DNA of 64,000 nucleotides from Acidimicrobiia bacterium (GTDB taxonomy: Bacteria; Actinomycetota; Acidimicrobiia; IMCC26256; PALSA-555), in contig JBBECS010000036.1 of assembly GCA_040881685.1 (NCBI GenBank), positions 18,491-82,490 on the forward strand, in the 5' to 3' direction. Of this stretch, positions 15,194 through 23,007 are shown one piece after another. A model generated the notes under the pieces. That model did no database searches. It saw only the letters and a list, made by a program, of their open reading frames with translations, and was not told where the DNA came from. How positions within the stretch are numbered: position 1 is the stretch's first letter; each line of letters begins with the position of its first letter. Position numbers and translations under genes: made by a program.

Positions 15194-16293
15194 CGCGACT
15201 CGCCGAGGCGATACAGGTGGCGGGCGTTCCCGGCCAGGATCAGGTCGCGCTCGTCCTCGGGCACACCCGAGAAGTCGGCGTTGATCGTGCGCCAGGAGTT
15301 CGGCCAGTCCGCGCCCACGTGCGGGTAGTCGCTCGACCACATCATCCGGTCGGGCCCGATGTCGGCCCGGTTGCGCACCGCGAAATGATCCGTGATGTAC
15401 GTGTACGAGAAGTTGCGGTCCATGTACTCACTCGGCGGCATCGTGAGCTTGAGGCCCGAGCCTCGGCCCAGCCGGTGGTAGCGGTCGTCGATCTGCTCCT
15501 TGAAGTACGGGATCCAGCCGCAATCCACTTCCGCGAGTACCACTTGGAGCTCGGGGAAGCGGTCGAGCACGCCGGAGAAGATGAGCTGGAGGATGCGCTG
15601 CGGCACGTCGTAAAAGCGCACGTCGCCCGGCAGCTTCGTCTTGTGTGACGTGGGCATGCCGGCCACGAGCGTGACGTGGATGGACAGCGGGACGCCGGCG
15701 TCGACCGCAAGGCTCCACAGCGCGTCGTCTTCGGGCTCGATGTCGAGTCCCCCATGCGGGTATCGGCTGAGGAGCCCCCCGACGATCCCGGGGTTGACGA
15801 CGGCCCGTTCGAGCTCGCCGACGGCGTCGGCCACGCCGCTGTTCGGGATCATCGCGAGCCCGCATAGGCGGTTGGGCGCGTGACCGCAGTACTCGGCGAG
15901 CCAGTCGTTGTACGCGCGCACCATCGCGAGGTGGTACTCGGCGTCTTCGTTGGCGGCAATGGCCCACGAGAGACGGGGGGTGGGGTAAAGGATCTCGGCG
16001 TCGACGAAGTCACGGTCCTGCTCCGCGAGTCGCCCGGCCGGGTTGTGCGCGCCCTCCCGCACGTCCTCCCACTTGATCCATGGCCGCATCGCGTCGGGAT
16101 CCATGCCAGCTGAGGCGTTGAGCCCGAAGTTGATCGGATCCTCGACCCCTTCGATGACCCACGCGTCGCCCTCGGCGAACCGCTCCATGCGCGGCGCTCG
16201 GTCGCGCAACTTCGCCGGTACCCGTGAGGTGTAGAGGTCGGGTGGCTCGAGCACGTGGCTGTCAGCCGAGATGAGCCGGTACTGGTGCTCCAT
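15190..16293 (-). CDS. Amidohydrolase-2 family metal-dependent hydrolase/decarboxylase
   Basis: A 367-residue member: LISADSHVLEPPDLYTSRVP at the N-terminus, LAEVDCGWIPYFKEQIDDRYHRL in the barrel, SSDYPHVGADWPNSW and AGNARHLYRL at the end. These are the metal and fold motifs of the ACMSD-like group. It lies between the thiolase-like and CitE-like genes of one operon and overlaps the latter by ATGA. Its upstream gap of 61 bp is almost entirely repeat family A. Role in C-C hydrolysis or decarboxylation is inferred. Confidence 0.87.
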   Translation of the reverse strand: MEHQYRLISADSHVLEPPDLYTSRVPAKLRDRAPRMERFAEGDAWVIEGVEDPINFGLNASAGMDPDAMRPWIKWEDVREGAHNPAGRLAEQDRDFVDAEILYPTPRLSWAIAANEDAEYHLAMVRAYNDWLAEYCGHAPNRLCGLAMIPNSGVADAVGELERAVVNPGIVGGLLSRYPHGGLDIEPEDDALWSLAVDAGVPLSIHVTLVAGMPTSHKTKLPGDVRFYDVPQRILQLIFSGVLDRFPELQVVLAEVDCGWIPYFKEQIDDRYHRLGRGSGLKLTMPPSEYMDRNFSYTYITDHFAVRNRADIGPDRMMWSSDYPHVGADWPNSWRTINADFSGVPEDERDLILAGNARHLYRLGESR

Positions 16294-16299
16294 CAGTTC

Positions 16300-16353
16300 G
16301 GGTCGATTCCGTTACGGCGTCCCGGCCTCCGGCCACGCCTCCACTGCATCTCC
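16300..16353 (-). repeat. Dispersed repeat family A, copy 3 (non-coding)
   Basis: On the minus strand it reads GGAGATGCAGTGGAGGCGTG at the start and CGGAATCGACCC at the end, about 45 of 55 positions shared with copy 2 plus a one-base gap. It fills the intergenic space and stops six bases before the ATG of the amidohydrolase. An in-frame TAA prevents it from being translated with that gene. Confidence 0.65.
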
Positions 16354-16354
16354 A

Positions 16355-17563
16355 TCAGGGCGTGCCTCTCGTGAGCAGCATGCACCCGGCCACCGGCCCG
16401 CCACCGTTGGCGACCACGGCAGTCTGCGGCGCGTCGAGCTGGCGATCACCGCTGTCACCGCGGAGCTGGAGGCAGGCCTCGTGCAGAAGGCCGAAGCCGT
16501 GGAGTCGGCCGGCCGAGAGCTGACCGCCGCAGGTGTTCAGCGGGACATCACCGTCGCGTGCGATGCGCTTGCCACCTTCGACGAACTCGCCGCCGGTGCC
16601 TGGTTCGCAGAAGCCGAGCGCCTCGAGCCAGGCCAGCGCCAGAAAGCTGAAGCCGTCGTAGAGCTGGGCGAGGTCGACGTCCGCCGTCGTCAGGTCGGAG
16701 CGAGACCACAGGTGCGCGGCCGCGTCGCGCGCCGCCATCGTGGTGAGGTCATCGAACTGGTCCCACGACGGGCGACCGCGCATCGCAGTGCCCACGGCGT
16801 GCACGTGAGCCGCCGGGCGGCGCGCGTCGGGCGCCGCATCGACGTGCGAGACGACGACTGCCGTTGCACCGTCGACCGGCAGGTCGCAGTCGAACAAGCA
16901 CAGCGGCGTACTGATCATGCGAGCGCCGAGGTACTCGTCCAGCGAGAGCGGCTCGCGGAACACTGCCCTTGGGTTGTCTGCCGCGTTGGCTCGGTCGGTC
17001 AGTGCGATCTGCGCAAGCTGCTCGCGGGTGGTGCCGTACCGGTCGAAGTGAGCCTGGGTGTAGAGCGCGAGCAGGTTGGCGCTCGAACCAGCACCGAACG
17101 GGATCGACCATTGCCGGTACCCGTCGACTCGCGCGTTGCCGAGACCAGCCGCATGCGCTACCTCGGCGCGAGACCCCGAGCCCTGCTGACTCGACTCGGT
17201 GACCGTCCTCCAGACGACGACGTGGCGCGCCAGCCCGGATGCGATCGCTAGGCACGCGGCGACCACGGCGCCCAACGGCGCCGGACCCTCGGCGCCGCCG
17301 TGGCTCCATCCCAGCTCGAGGCGGAGCGCATCTTGCACATCGCGCACGCCGGCGCTCGCGTACCGGCCCGCGTCACGAGCATTGAGGGCGCCGCCGGGGA
17401 ACGTGGCCAGACCGTCGATGTCGGCGCGGGCGAGGCCGGCGTCCTCGATCGCGGCGAGCACCGCTTCGAGCGTGAGGTCGAGGTTCGTCCGCTCGAGGTT
17501 CCGGCCAATCGCGGACTGGCCCAGACCCGTGATTGCCGAACGCCGCTCGAGGATCTCAGTCAT
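16355..17563 (-). CDS. Thiolase-like lipid-transfer protein / retro-aldolase candidate (Ltp type)
   Basis: A 402-residue thiolase-superfamily protein. N-terminal AITGLGQSAIGRNL and LEAVLAAIEDAGL start the first thiolase half; the second half has YDGFSFLALAWLEALGFCEPG and NTCGGQLSAGRLHGFGLLHEA, as in the Ltp/SCP-x branch. This branch includes steroid side-chain retro-aldolases (Ltp2) that require a DUF35 partner, and a DUF35 gene lies just upstream in the same operon. Retro-aldol or thiolytic cleavage of a CoA thioester is therefore proposed. A 148-bp palindrome-rich spacer separates it from the DUF35 gene. Confidence 0.82.
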   Translation of the reverse strand: MTEILERRSAITGLGQSAIGRNLERTNLDLTLEAVLAAIEDAGLARADIDGLATFPGGALNARDAGRYASAGVRDVQDALRLELGWSHGGAEGPAPLGAVVAACLAIASGLARHVVVWRTVTESSQQGSGSRAEVAHAAGLGNARVDGYRQWSIPFGAGSSANLLALYTQAHFDRYGTTREQLAQIALTDRANAADNPRAVFREPLSLDEYLGARMISTPLCLFDCDLPVDGATAVVVSHVDAAPDARRPAAHVHAVGTAMRGRPSWDQFDDLTTMAARDAAAHLWSRSDLTTADVDLAQLYDGFSFLALAWLEALGFCEPGTGGEFVEGGKRIARDGDVPLNTCGGQLSAGRLHGFGLLHEACLQLRGDSGDRQLDAPQTAVVANGGGPVAGCMLLTRGTP

Positions 17564-17711
17564 CGCTTCCGCTCTCGGCGCTTCGCGCCTCCATGGATCG
17601 TCGTCGCAAGCGACGACTCGGTGCTCCGGCGGTCGGCGGAGCCGCCGCCTGCGCGGGGCCGCTCCGGCCCCGCTCGCTGCGGGCCGGGGTACCCGACCCG
17701 CGGACGCGCGC
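17564..17711 (-). repeat. Palindrome-rich intergenic spacer inside operon, containing repeat family B copy 2
   Basis: Four inverted repeats occur in 148 bp: GTCGTCGC-AA-GCGACGAC (17600-17617), CGGCGG-AG-CCGCCG (17634-17647), GCGGGGCCG-CTC-CGGCCCCGC (17653-17673) and GCGGG...CCCGC (17679-17701). The last, with flanks 17671-17703, is family B copy 2. The spacer separates two genes that otherwise belong to a tightly overlapped operon, so it may act in RNA processing, stability or attenuation. Confidence 0.65.
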
Positions 17712-18122
17712 TCATGTGGCCGGCTCGAAGAGTGGGAACCACACGTCGTCCACTTGCTCGAAGCAGACCTGGACAGCCATGCCGCCGGCGACCGCGCCCG
17801 CCTCGACGTTCACGAGGTTCGTGGTCAGCCGGAGCCCCGGCTGCTCGACGAGCTCGACGATCGCGATCACGTACGGCGGGTCCATCAAGCCCCAGTCCTG
17901 ATGGTTCACCGTGAAAGTCGCGACCGTGCCGCGGCCGGTCACTGGTTCTGGTGCGACGGAGCGCGATGCGCACTGCGGACACACCGGCGCCGGCGGGTGC
18001 ACGTACGAGTAGCAGTCGCCACAACGCAGGAAGCGCAACCGCCCGTCGACACCGGATGTCCAGAAGAACTCGGTCTCGGGCGTGAGCGCGGGGAGCGGGC
18101 GCGTCGGTGCGTCGGTGCTCAT
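17712..18122 (-). CDS. DUF35 / Zn-ribbon OB-fold protein (ChsH2-like partner)
   Basis: A 136-residue protein with an N-terminal rubredoxin-like zinc ribbon (Cys34, Cys37, Cys48, Cys51 in FLRCGDC...VCPQC) and a C-terminal OB-fold (GRGTVATFTVNHQ, VIAIVELVEQPGLRLTTNLV). Such proteins bind CoA and assemble with thiolase-like aldolases or MaoC hydratases. The co-operonic thiolase-like gene is the obvious partner. Its ATG overlaps the SDR stop (ATGA). Confidence 0.87.
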   Translation of the reverse strand: MSTDAPTRPLPALTPETEFFWTSGVDGRLRFLRCGDCYSYVHPPAPVCPQCASRSVAPEPVTGRGTVATFTVNHQDWGLMDPPYVIAIVELVEQPGLRLTTNLVNVEAGAVAGGMAVQVCFEQVDDVWFPLFEPAT

Positions 18123-18901
18123 GCTGGCATGCAGAGGCCGGCATCGACGCAGAGCACCTGGCCGGTGATCATCGACGCGTCGTCACTGGCAAAGAACACC
18201 GCCGCGCCGGTGAGGTCTTCGGGCTCCAAGGTGCGGTGCAACGCCGCCTTGCGCCGTAGCTCTTCGATGCGCGCCGGCTCGAGGTCGGCCTTCATCGCGT
18301 CGGTGAGTACGGGGCCGGGGGAAATGCAGTTCACGGTGATCCCGTACTGGCCGAGCTGCACCGCGAGGAACTTCGTGAGCCCGACGATGCCCCACTTCGT
18401 CTGGTTGTACCCGAAGGAGTTGAGACCTTCATACACGGGTGCTTCGAACCGGTCGGGCGCGTAGATGTACGCCGCGTCCGACGCCTGCATGATCACGCGG
18501 CCGCGGGCTTGCTCGACCATCGGGACCGCGGCGGCGCGCGTCATGAGCCACGCGCCGTGCAGGTTCACGTCGAACACCTTCTTCAGGTAGGCGAGGCTGT
18601 GGTCGGTCTTGTCGAGATCGCCGAAGAGGGCCGCGTTGTTGAGCAGCACGTCCACGGTGCCGAAGCGCTCGACGCTCTGGCGCACGCACGCCGCCGCCGA
18701 CTCCTCGTCGGCCACGTCGGTGGGCACGAAGATGGCTTCGCCACGGCTCGAGAGCTCCTCGAGGGTCGCCTCACCGTCCTCCTTGTTGAGGTCGGCGATC
18801 ACCACGTGAGCGCCCTCGTCGAGGAGCCGGGTCGCGTAGGCCTTGCCGATGCCACGCCCCGCGCCGGTGACGATGGCGACCTTGCCCTGCAGCCGCACCA
18901 A
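18119..18901 (-). CDS. Short-chain dehydrogenase/reductase
   Basis: A 260-residue classical SDR: TGAGRGIGKA (cofactor loop), DLNKEDG after the second strand (acidic, suggesting NAD rather than NADP), NNAALFG in place of NNAG, and the YNQTK active site. C-terminal GQVLCVDAGLCMPA is standard. It is the first gene of a seven-step minus-strand operon reaching to 13038, just behind a perfect TCAAC-N6-GTTGA operator 29 bp upstream. Likely oxidises a hydroxyl of the CoA intermediate; substrate unknown. Confidence 0.9.
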   Translation of the reverse strand: MVRLQGKVAIVTGAGRGIGKAYATRLLDEGAHVVIADLNKEDGEATLEELSSRGEAIFVPTDVADEESAAACVRQSVERFGTVDVLLNNAALFGDLDKTDHSLAYLKKVFDVNLHGAWLMTRAAAVPMVEQARGRVIMQASDAAYIYAPDRFEAPVYEGLNSFGYNQTKWGIVGLTKFLAVQLGQYGITVNCISPGPVLTDAMKADLEPARIEELRRKAALHRTLEPEDLTGAAVFFASDDASMITGQVLCVDAGLCMPA

Positions 18902-18929
18902 CCGATGTTCCCACGGGCCTTCCCGAGCG

Positions 18930-18945
18930 TCAACACCCGCGTTGA
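18930..18945. promoter_or_regulatory. Palindromic operator TCAAC-N6-GTTGA (perfect)
   Basis: TCAAC ACCCGC GTTGA in the 58-bp gap before the SDR-led operon; flanking bases extend the symmetry (GCG on the left, CGA on the right). Same spacing as the copies at 5352, 43958 and 45359. Confidence 0.6.
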
Positions 18946-18959
18946 CGACAATGGGACTG

Positions 18960-19427
18960 TTACGAGTAGCGCGCCGCCGGTGTGCCGGGCGGGTTGGAGA
19001 CGCCGGGCTTCGCGTCGGGGTTGGTCACGCAGATCTCGCACTCGAGACCATCCGGATCGCGGAAGAAGACGCTCAGGATCGAGCCGAAGTCGGTGACGAA
19101 CTCATCGGCCGCGCCTCGCGCGATCAGCCGCTCGCGGATCGTCTCGAACGCCTCGATCGACTCCGCGTGCAAGGCTAGATGGTCGATGCGCCCCCGCTCG
19201 AACATCGGGACCTGTCGCTCGGCTTCGGCGTTGCCCTCGACCTGGAACACGTTGAACGCCGAGTGCGGACCGACGTGGACGGTCGACATGCGGACGCCCG
19301 ACGGCACGGCAGGGTCTTCCGGGCCGTCGCGCTCGACCACGGCGCCGAACACCTCCTCATAGAAGGCGTGGAGCCGATCCGTGTCGTGCGTGAGGATCGC
19401 AACGTGGTTGAAGCCGTCGACCAGCAT
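18960..19427 (-). CDS. VOC (glyoxalase-fold) protein
   Basis: A 155-residue VOC protein: LVDGFNHVAILTHDTDRLHAFYEEVFGA, then RIDHLALHAESIEAFETI and FFRDPDGLECEICV. The repeated beta-alpha-beta-beta-beta halves and the His/Glu metal ligands are recognisable. The ATG at 19427 follows GGAGGCTCG. It lies upstream of the operator-SDR unit on the same strand, but the operator separates it from that operon. Lactoylglutathione-lyase-like annotation would be unsupported; the substrate is unknown. Confidence 0.82.
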   Translation of the reverse strand: MLVDGFNHVAILTHDTDRLHAFYEEVFGAVVERDGPEDPAVPSGVRMSTVHVGPHSAFNVFQVEGNAEAERQVPMFERGRIDHLALHAESIEAFETIRERLIARGAADEFVTDFGSILSVFFRDPDGLECEICVTNPDAKPGVSNPPGTPAARYS

Positions 19428-19480
19428 CGAGCCTCCTTCGACATCGAGCATAGAGAAACGGTTGGGTGGGGCCGGCACCG

Positions 19481-20053
19481 ATGAGGCATGGTGATGCCGT
19501 GGATCACCGCGACGCCGACACGCTCGAGGCGGGCATCGCCGAGGTGCGTCTGGCGGCGAAGGACGACGGACGCGTCGAGCTGATCGTCGCTCGACCTGAC
19601 GTGGAAGAGCGGGCAGTTCTCGACGAGGCGACGCTCGACGCCCGCGCAGGGTTGGTCGGTGACAACTGGCTCCCGCGGGGCAATCGCCGACGGGAGGACG
19701 GGTCCGCGGATCCCGAAGCCCAGGTCACGCTGATGAACGCACGAGCCGCCGCGCTCATCGCCGGCGATCGCCAGCTGTGGCCGCTCGCGGGCGACCAGCT
19801 CTACGTCGACTTCGATCTCGGTGTCGAGAACCTCCCGCCCGGAAGCCGTCTCGCGATCGGTGACGCGGTCGTCGAGGTAAGCGCGACGCCGCACACGGGG
19901 TGCGCAAAGTTCCAGGCCCGATTCGGGAAGGACGCGCTGCGGTTCGTCAACTCACCCGTGGGTCGCGACCTGAACCTTCGGGGCATCAACACCAAGGTGA
20001 TCGCCGGTGGTGTGGTCCGCGTCGGTGACGTCGTCCGGAAAGCGGGACCCTGA
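19481..20053 (+). CDS. MOSC-domain protein
   Basis: A 190-residue protein whose C-terminal half contains the MOSC cysteine segment HTGCAKFQARFGKDALRFV followed by GRDLNLRGINTKVI, the standard sulfur-carrier motif of molybdenum cofactor sulfurase C-terminal domains. Residues 1-90 have no recognised domain. Stand-alone MOSC proteins are thought to handle sulfur or to reduce N-hydroxy compounds with a molybdopterin. Start ATG 19481 is a weak choice; an in-frame ATG at 19466 is possible. Divergent from the VOC gene. Confidence 0.8.
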   Translation: MRHGDAVDHRDADTLEAGIAEVRLAAKDDGRVELIVARPDVEERAVLDEATLDARAGLVGDNWLPRGNRRREDGSADPEAQVTLMNARAAALIAGDRQLWPLAGDQLYVDFDLGVENLPPGSRLAIGDAVVEVSATPHTGCAKFQARFGKDALRFVNSPVGRDLNLRGINTKVIAGGVVRVGDVVRKAGP

Positions 20054-20054
20054 A

Positions 20055-20459
20055 TCAGCTGGCATCGGTGATCTTGAACACCGGGTGCTGCGCCGGGTCT
20101 GGGAGCTGCTCGAAGAAGCGCTTCACCTCACCGTCCCACTTGGCGCGGTACGCGGCGATGATCGGCGGGCGTTCCGCCGCAGGAACTTCGGTCGCCGTGA
20201 AGCGTTGCCGCTTCCGTCGCCGACGGATCTCGCCACCGCCAGCCGCGCGCAGGTTCTGCACCCATTCCGACTCGCCCCGGGCAGACATCAAGTAGCGCTC
20301 TCCACCCAGCTCGAGGACGTTCACCGGGAGCAGCTGGGGCTTGCCGCTGCGCCGGCCCACCACCGAAAGCGTCGGAACGGCACCCGACCAGCGCACCATC
20401 GAGTTGGCGACCTTGCGGAGCAACCACCCGGGACGGATGCGACGAGCCGGTTCGCTCAT
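20055..20459 (-). CDS. Deazaflavin-dependent nitroreductase family protein (Ddn/DUF385-like)
   Basis: A 134-residue split-barrel protein: VPTLSVVGRRSGKPQLLPVNVLELGGERYLMSARGESEWVQNLRAAG is the F420-binding signature of the Ddn family. It probably uses F420H2 as reductant on quinone-like or other small substrates. The chain is short but complete for the family. Its ATG overlaps the esterase stop (ATGA), so both are co-transcribed, and its stop is one base from the convergent MOSC stop. Confidence 0.82.
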   Translation of the reverse strand: MSEPARRIRPGWLLRKVANSMVRWSGAVPTLSVVGRRSGKPQLLPVNVLELGGERYLMSARGESEWVQNLRAAGGGEIRRRRKRQRFTATEVPAAERPPIIAAYRAKWDGEVKRFFEQLPDPAQHPVFKITDAS

Positions 20460-21406
20460 CCCTTGATGCACTCGCGGAGGAAGTCTTGGAGCCTTGGGAA
20501 CCAGTGCGCGCCGACCGTCGGCATGCCGATGCAGGCATGCGGTGACTCGGGGTACACGAGGAGCTTGGTCGTGTTGGCGGCGAGCTCCCAGCGTGCGGCC
20601 ATGAAGAGGTTGTCGTCGATGAAGTGGTCGTCGGTCCCTACCGTGAACAGTGCGGGCGGGAGGTTCCGCAGGTCGGCGTATAGCGGAGAGATGTCGGGAG
20701 CGCGCCGCTGATCGCTCGACATTCCCGGTACGAAGCACTCCTCGATTCTCCGCAGGGTGGCGTTCGACAGGACGTCGGGACGCTCGGGCTCGGCGCATTG
20801 ACTCGGCAGGGTGCCGCTGTGTTCGTACTGGCCGAAGACGAGGTTGGCGCCGACGAACCGGTCGACCGCGTCGTGCTTGTCCCGCACACGGACCAACGTG
20901 CACGCCGACAGGTGCGCACCGGCTGACTCCCCGCCGATGAGCAGGCGTGCCGAGCCGTACTCCTTCTCGGCGTGCTCGAGCAGCCACAGTGCTGCGGCTT
21001 CACAGTCGTCCGTAGCCGCGGGATAGGGATGTTCGGGCGCGAGCCGATAGTCGACGCTCACGAAGGCGAGGTTCAGCTCGGCGCTCAGCATCTCGTGCAG
21101 GAGATCGGTCATCTCTGGCTCGCCAGTGACCCATCCGCCACCGTGGATGTGCAGCATCACCGCGTCGACCTGGTCCGGCACGAAGGTGCGGAGACGCATC
21201 GGCCCGGCGGGGCCATGGATCGTCCGGTCGATCCCTTTGTCGGACGGGAACGTCTGTCCCACGTGCGCGGCTCGCCACGCAGTCACCCACTCATCGAGCG
21301 GCATCGACGGATCGTCGGGCGCCTGCGCGAACGAAGCGATGTATGCGTCGGCTTCCTCACGCAGCGCGGGGCGGAGCGCTTCCCATTCGTCGTCCCAGAG
21401 CTTCAC
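20456..21406 (-). CDS. Alpha/beta hydrolase, hormone-sensitive-lipase family
   Basis: A 316-residue carboxylesterase-type hydrolase with the oxyanion motif HIHGGGWVTG, the nucleophile elbow GGESAGAHLS, the acid in FTVGTDDHFIDDN and the catalytic His in YPESPHACIG. All triad residues are present, so it should be active on esters or lactones of short acyl groups. Cytoplasmic, since no leader is seen. Divergent from the PaaK-like ligase gene and coupled to the deazaflavin protein by ATGA. Confidence 0.9.
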   Translation of the reverse strand: MKLWDDEWEALRPALREEADAYIASFAQAPDDPSMPLDEWVTAWRAAHVGQTFPSDKGIDRTIHGPAGPMRLRTFVPDQVDAVMLHIHGGGWVTGEPEMTDLLHEMLSAELNLAFVSVDYRLAPEHPYPAATDDCEAAALWLLEHAEKEYGSARLLIGGESAGAHLSACTLVRVRDKHDAVDRFVGANLVFGQYEHSGTLPSQCAEPERPDVLSNATLRRIEECFVPGMSSDQRRAPDISPLYADLRNLPPALFTVGTDDHFIDDNLFMAARWELAANTTKLLVYPESPHACIGMPTVGAHWFPRLQDFLRECIKG

Positions 21407-21497
21407 GGTCGGGCAGGCTATCCATCAGCCGTCCAGATCGGTCGAGGCTTCGCGCCGTTGCTCCCATGGCGCAAGGACGCCCGGTACCCTCGCCGCC

Positions 21498-22808
21498 GTG
21501 AGCGAGGGCATCCTCTTTCCTGCACCGCGCGATCCGGTGCAGCCGTTCTGGGATCCGCCCGCCCAGACAATGGACCCTGCGCAACGGCGAGCCGTGCAAG
21601 ACGAGCGGCTGCGGGATCTCGTGGCCCGCACGCTGGAACGCCCGGTTCCGTTCTTTGCCCACAAGCTCAGCGTGGCCCATATAAAGGGTGCGCGCGACGT
21701 CAGCGGTGTGGACGATCTCGCCGCCATCCCCGTCACCGTCAAGCAGGAGCTGCGCGACTCCGAGCAGGCCACGCCGCCCGTGGGGGACTACCGCTACACG
21801 GACCTCTCGCAATGCGTGCGGATGGGCACGTCGACCGGCACGACCGGCATCCCGACGATCCGGCTCTGGACGAGCCACGACCTCTGGGTGGAATACGAGT
21901 CAGCCGCCCGCCACTGGTGGCGCAACGGCTGGCGCCCGGGCATGAGCATCACGCACGCGCACCCGGGATACCTCTACGGCGGCGGGCTGCTCCTCCAGGG
22001 CGCGTACGAGTACTTCGGGTTCCTCGCCATCTGGGTGCCGCCGCCCGAGACCGACGAGGCCGCGGAACAAGGCATCCGCACGTGGATGCGCATGCGTCCC
22101 GACATTCCGTTCGGTCACTACTCCGTCGGCCGGTTCTGCGAGGTCGCAACCAAGCTCGGGCTGGATCCGTTCGACGATGTCGGACTCGAGCAGTCGCACT
22201 ACCCCGGACCGGGCGCCGACGCTCCTCTCACCAGCGGGGGATCGGAGTGCTACGCGTTCGTGTCGAGCCCGTGCGATCAGAGCCCGGGTGGGCACGTGAA
22301 CGAGGACTGGGCGGTCATCGAAGCGATCGATCAGTCCACCGGGCGCCCCGTGCCCGACGGGGAGTGGGGGAGCCTCACGCTCACCACCCTCGACCGCGAC
22401 AACCCATTGCTGCGATATGACCTCGAGGAAGCGGTCAAGCTCCTCCGCGACCCGTGCCCCTGCGGCGAGACCACCGTGCGCGCCCTCTGGGGCGGCCGGG
22501 TGGCCCACCTGCTGCACGCGCAAGGTGTGTCTTTCCAGGTCGCCGACGTCGAGCGAGCGCTCCTCGCGGTCACCGAGGTTTCGACGCCCTCGCTCGAGTT
22601 CGTAGTCGTCCGTCCGAGCGAGGGAAGCAACGTCCCGGTCGTGGTGCGAGTCGAGCGCGGAGAGTCCACCGGTGATGTCGACGGGCTGCGCGCCCGGTGT
22701 GAGGCGGCCATCGTCGACGGCATCGGCGTGCGAGCGACGATCGAGCTCGTGGAGCGAGGGTCGCTGCCGCGATCGGGCTACAAGGCGGCCAGGCTCGTCG
22801 ACGAGTGA
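21498..22808 (+). CDS. Phenylacetate-CoA-ligase-like AMP-forming acyl-CoA ligase (PaaK type)
   Basis: A 436-residue ANL enzyme of the short PaaK branch: MGTSTGTTGIPTIRLWTSHD is the phosphate loop, TSGGSECYAF and RYDLEEAVKLL are typical of PaaK-like ligases, and a C-terminal AMP-binding_C_2-like module contains RGSLPRSGYKAARLV with the putative catalytic lysine near the end. The Cys-rich PCPCGETT insert is also typical. It should activate an aryl or alicyclic acid to its CoA ester. GTG 21498 gives the expected MSEGILF start; longer upstream reading has no homology. Confidence 0.87.
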   Translation: MSEGILFPAPRDPVQPFWDPPAQTMDPAQRRAVQDERLRDLVARTLERPVPFFAHKLSVAHIKGARDVSGVDDLAAIPVTVKQELRDSEQATPPVGDYRYTDLSQCVRMGTSTGTTGIPTIRLWTSHDLWVEYESAARHWWRNGWRPGMSITHAHPGYLYGGGLLLQGAYEYFGFLAIWVPPPETDEAAEQGIRTWMRMRPDIPFGHYSVGRFCEVATKLGLDPFDDVGLEQSHYPGPGADAPLTSGGSECYAFVSSPCDQSPGGHVNEDWAVIEAIDQSTGRPVPDGEWGSLTLTTLDRDNPLLRYDLEEAVKLLRDPCPCGETTVRALWGGRVAHLLHAQGVSFQVADVERALLAVTEVSTPSLEFVVVRPSEGSNVPVVVRVERGESTGDVDGLRARCEAAIVDGIGVRATIELVERGSLPRSGYKAARLVDE

Positions 22809-22809
22809 C

Positions 22810-22846
22810 CTCAGTCGAGGTTGCCTGAACCCTCGAATCGGCTGAG
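22810..22846. terminator. Hairpin after the PaaK-like gene
   Basis: CTCAG (22810-22814) pairs with CTGAG (22842-22846) and TCGAGG (22815-22820) with CCTCGA (22831-22836), with a TT/AA extension at the loop side. It immediately follows the ligase stop at 22808. No T-run is present. Confidence 0.45.
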
Positions 22847-23007
22847 ACGACACGTCCTCAAGCAGGGCGTTGTGTGCACCGATGATGCCTGGAGAGCCCA
22901 GAGGCGGTGGTACCGTTGGGTTCTTCCGCCGGATCCGCGGCGGAGATCCGAGTTGCACTGCCCTGGACCTCGGTGGTGTGAGTATCGCCACCTCGCGAGG
23001 TTGAGAG

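Noticed and set aside
21436..21480. GCTTCGCGCC...CCATGG similarity between the region before the PaaK-like gene and 17578-17597
   Set aside because: Only short GC-rich words match, not an extended alignment; not enough to define another repeat family.
22847..23007. Possible small gene in the gap before the desaturase (ATG near 22884)
   Set aside because: The frame is short, Arg-rich, without hydrophobic pattern or ribosome site; the gap holds only small palindromes such as CCGCC...GGCGG near 22930.
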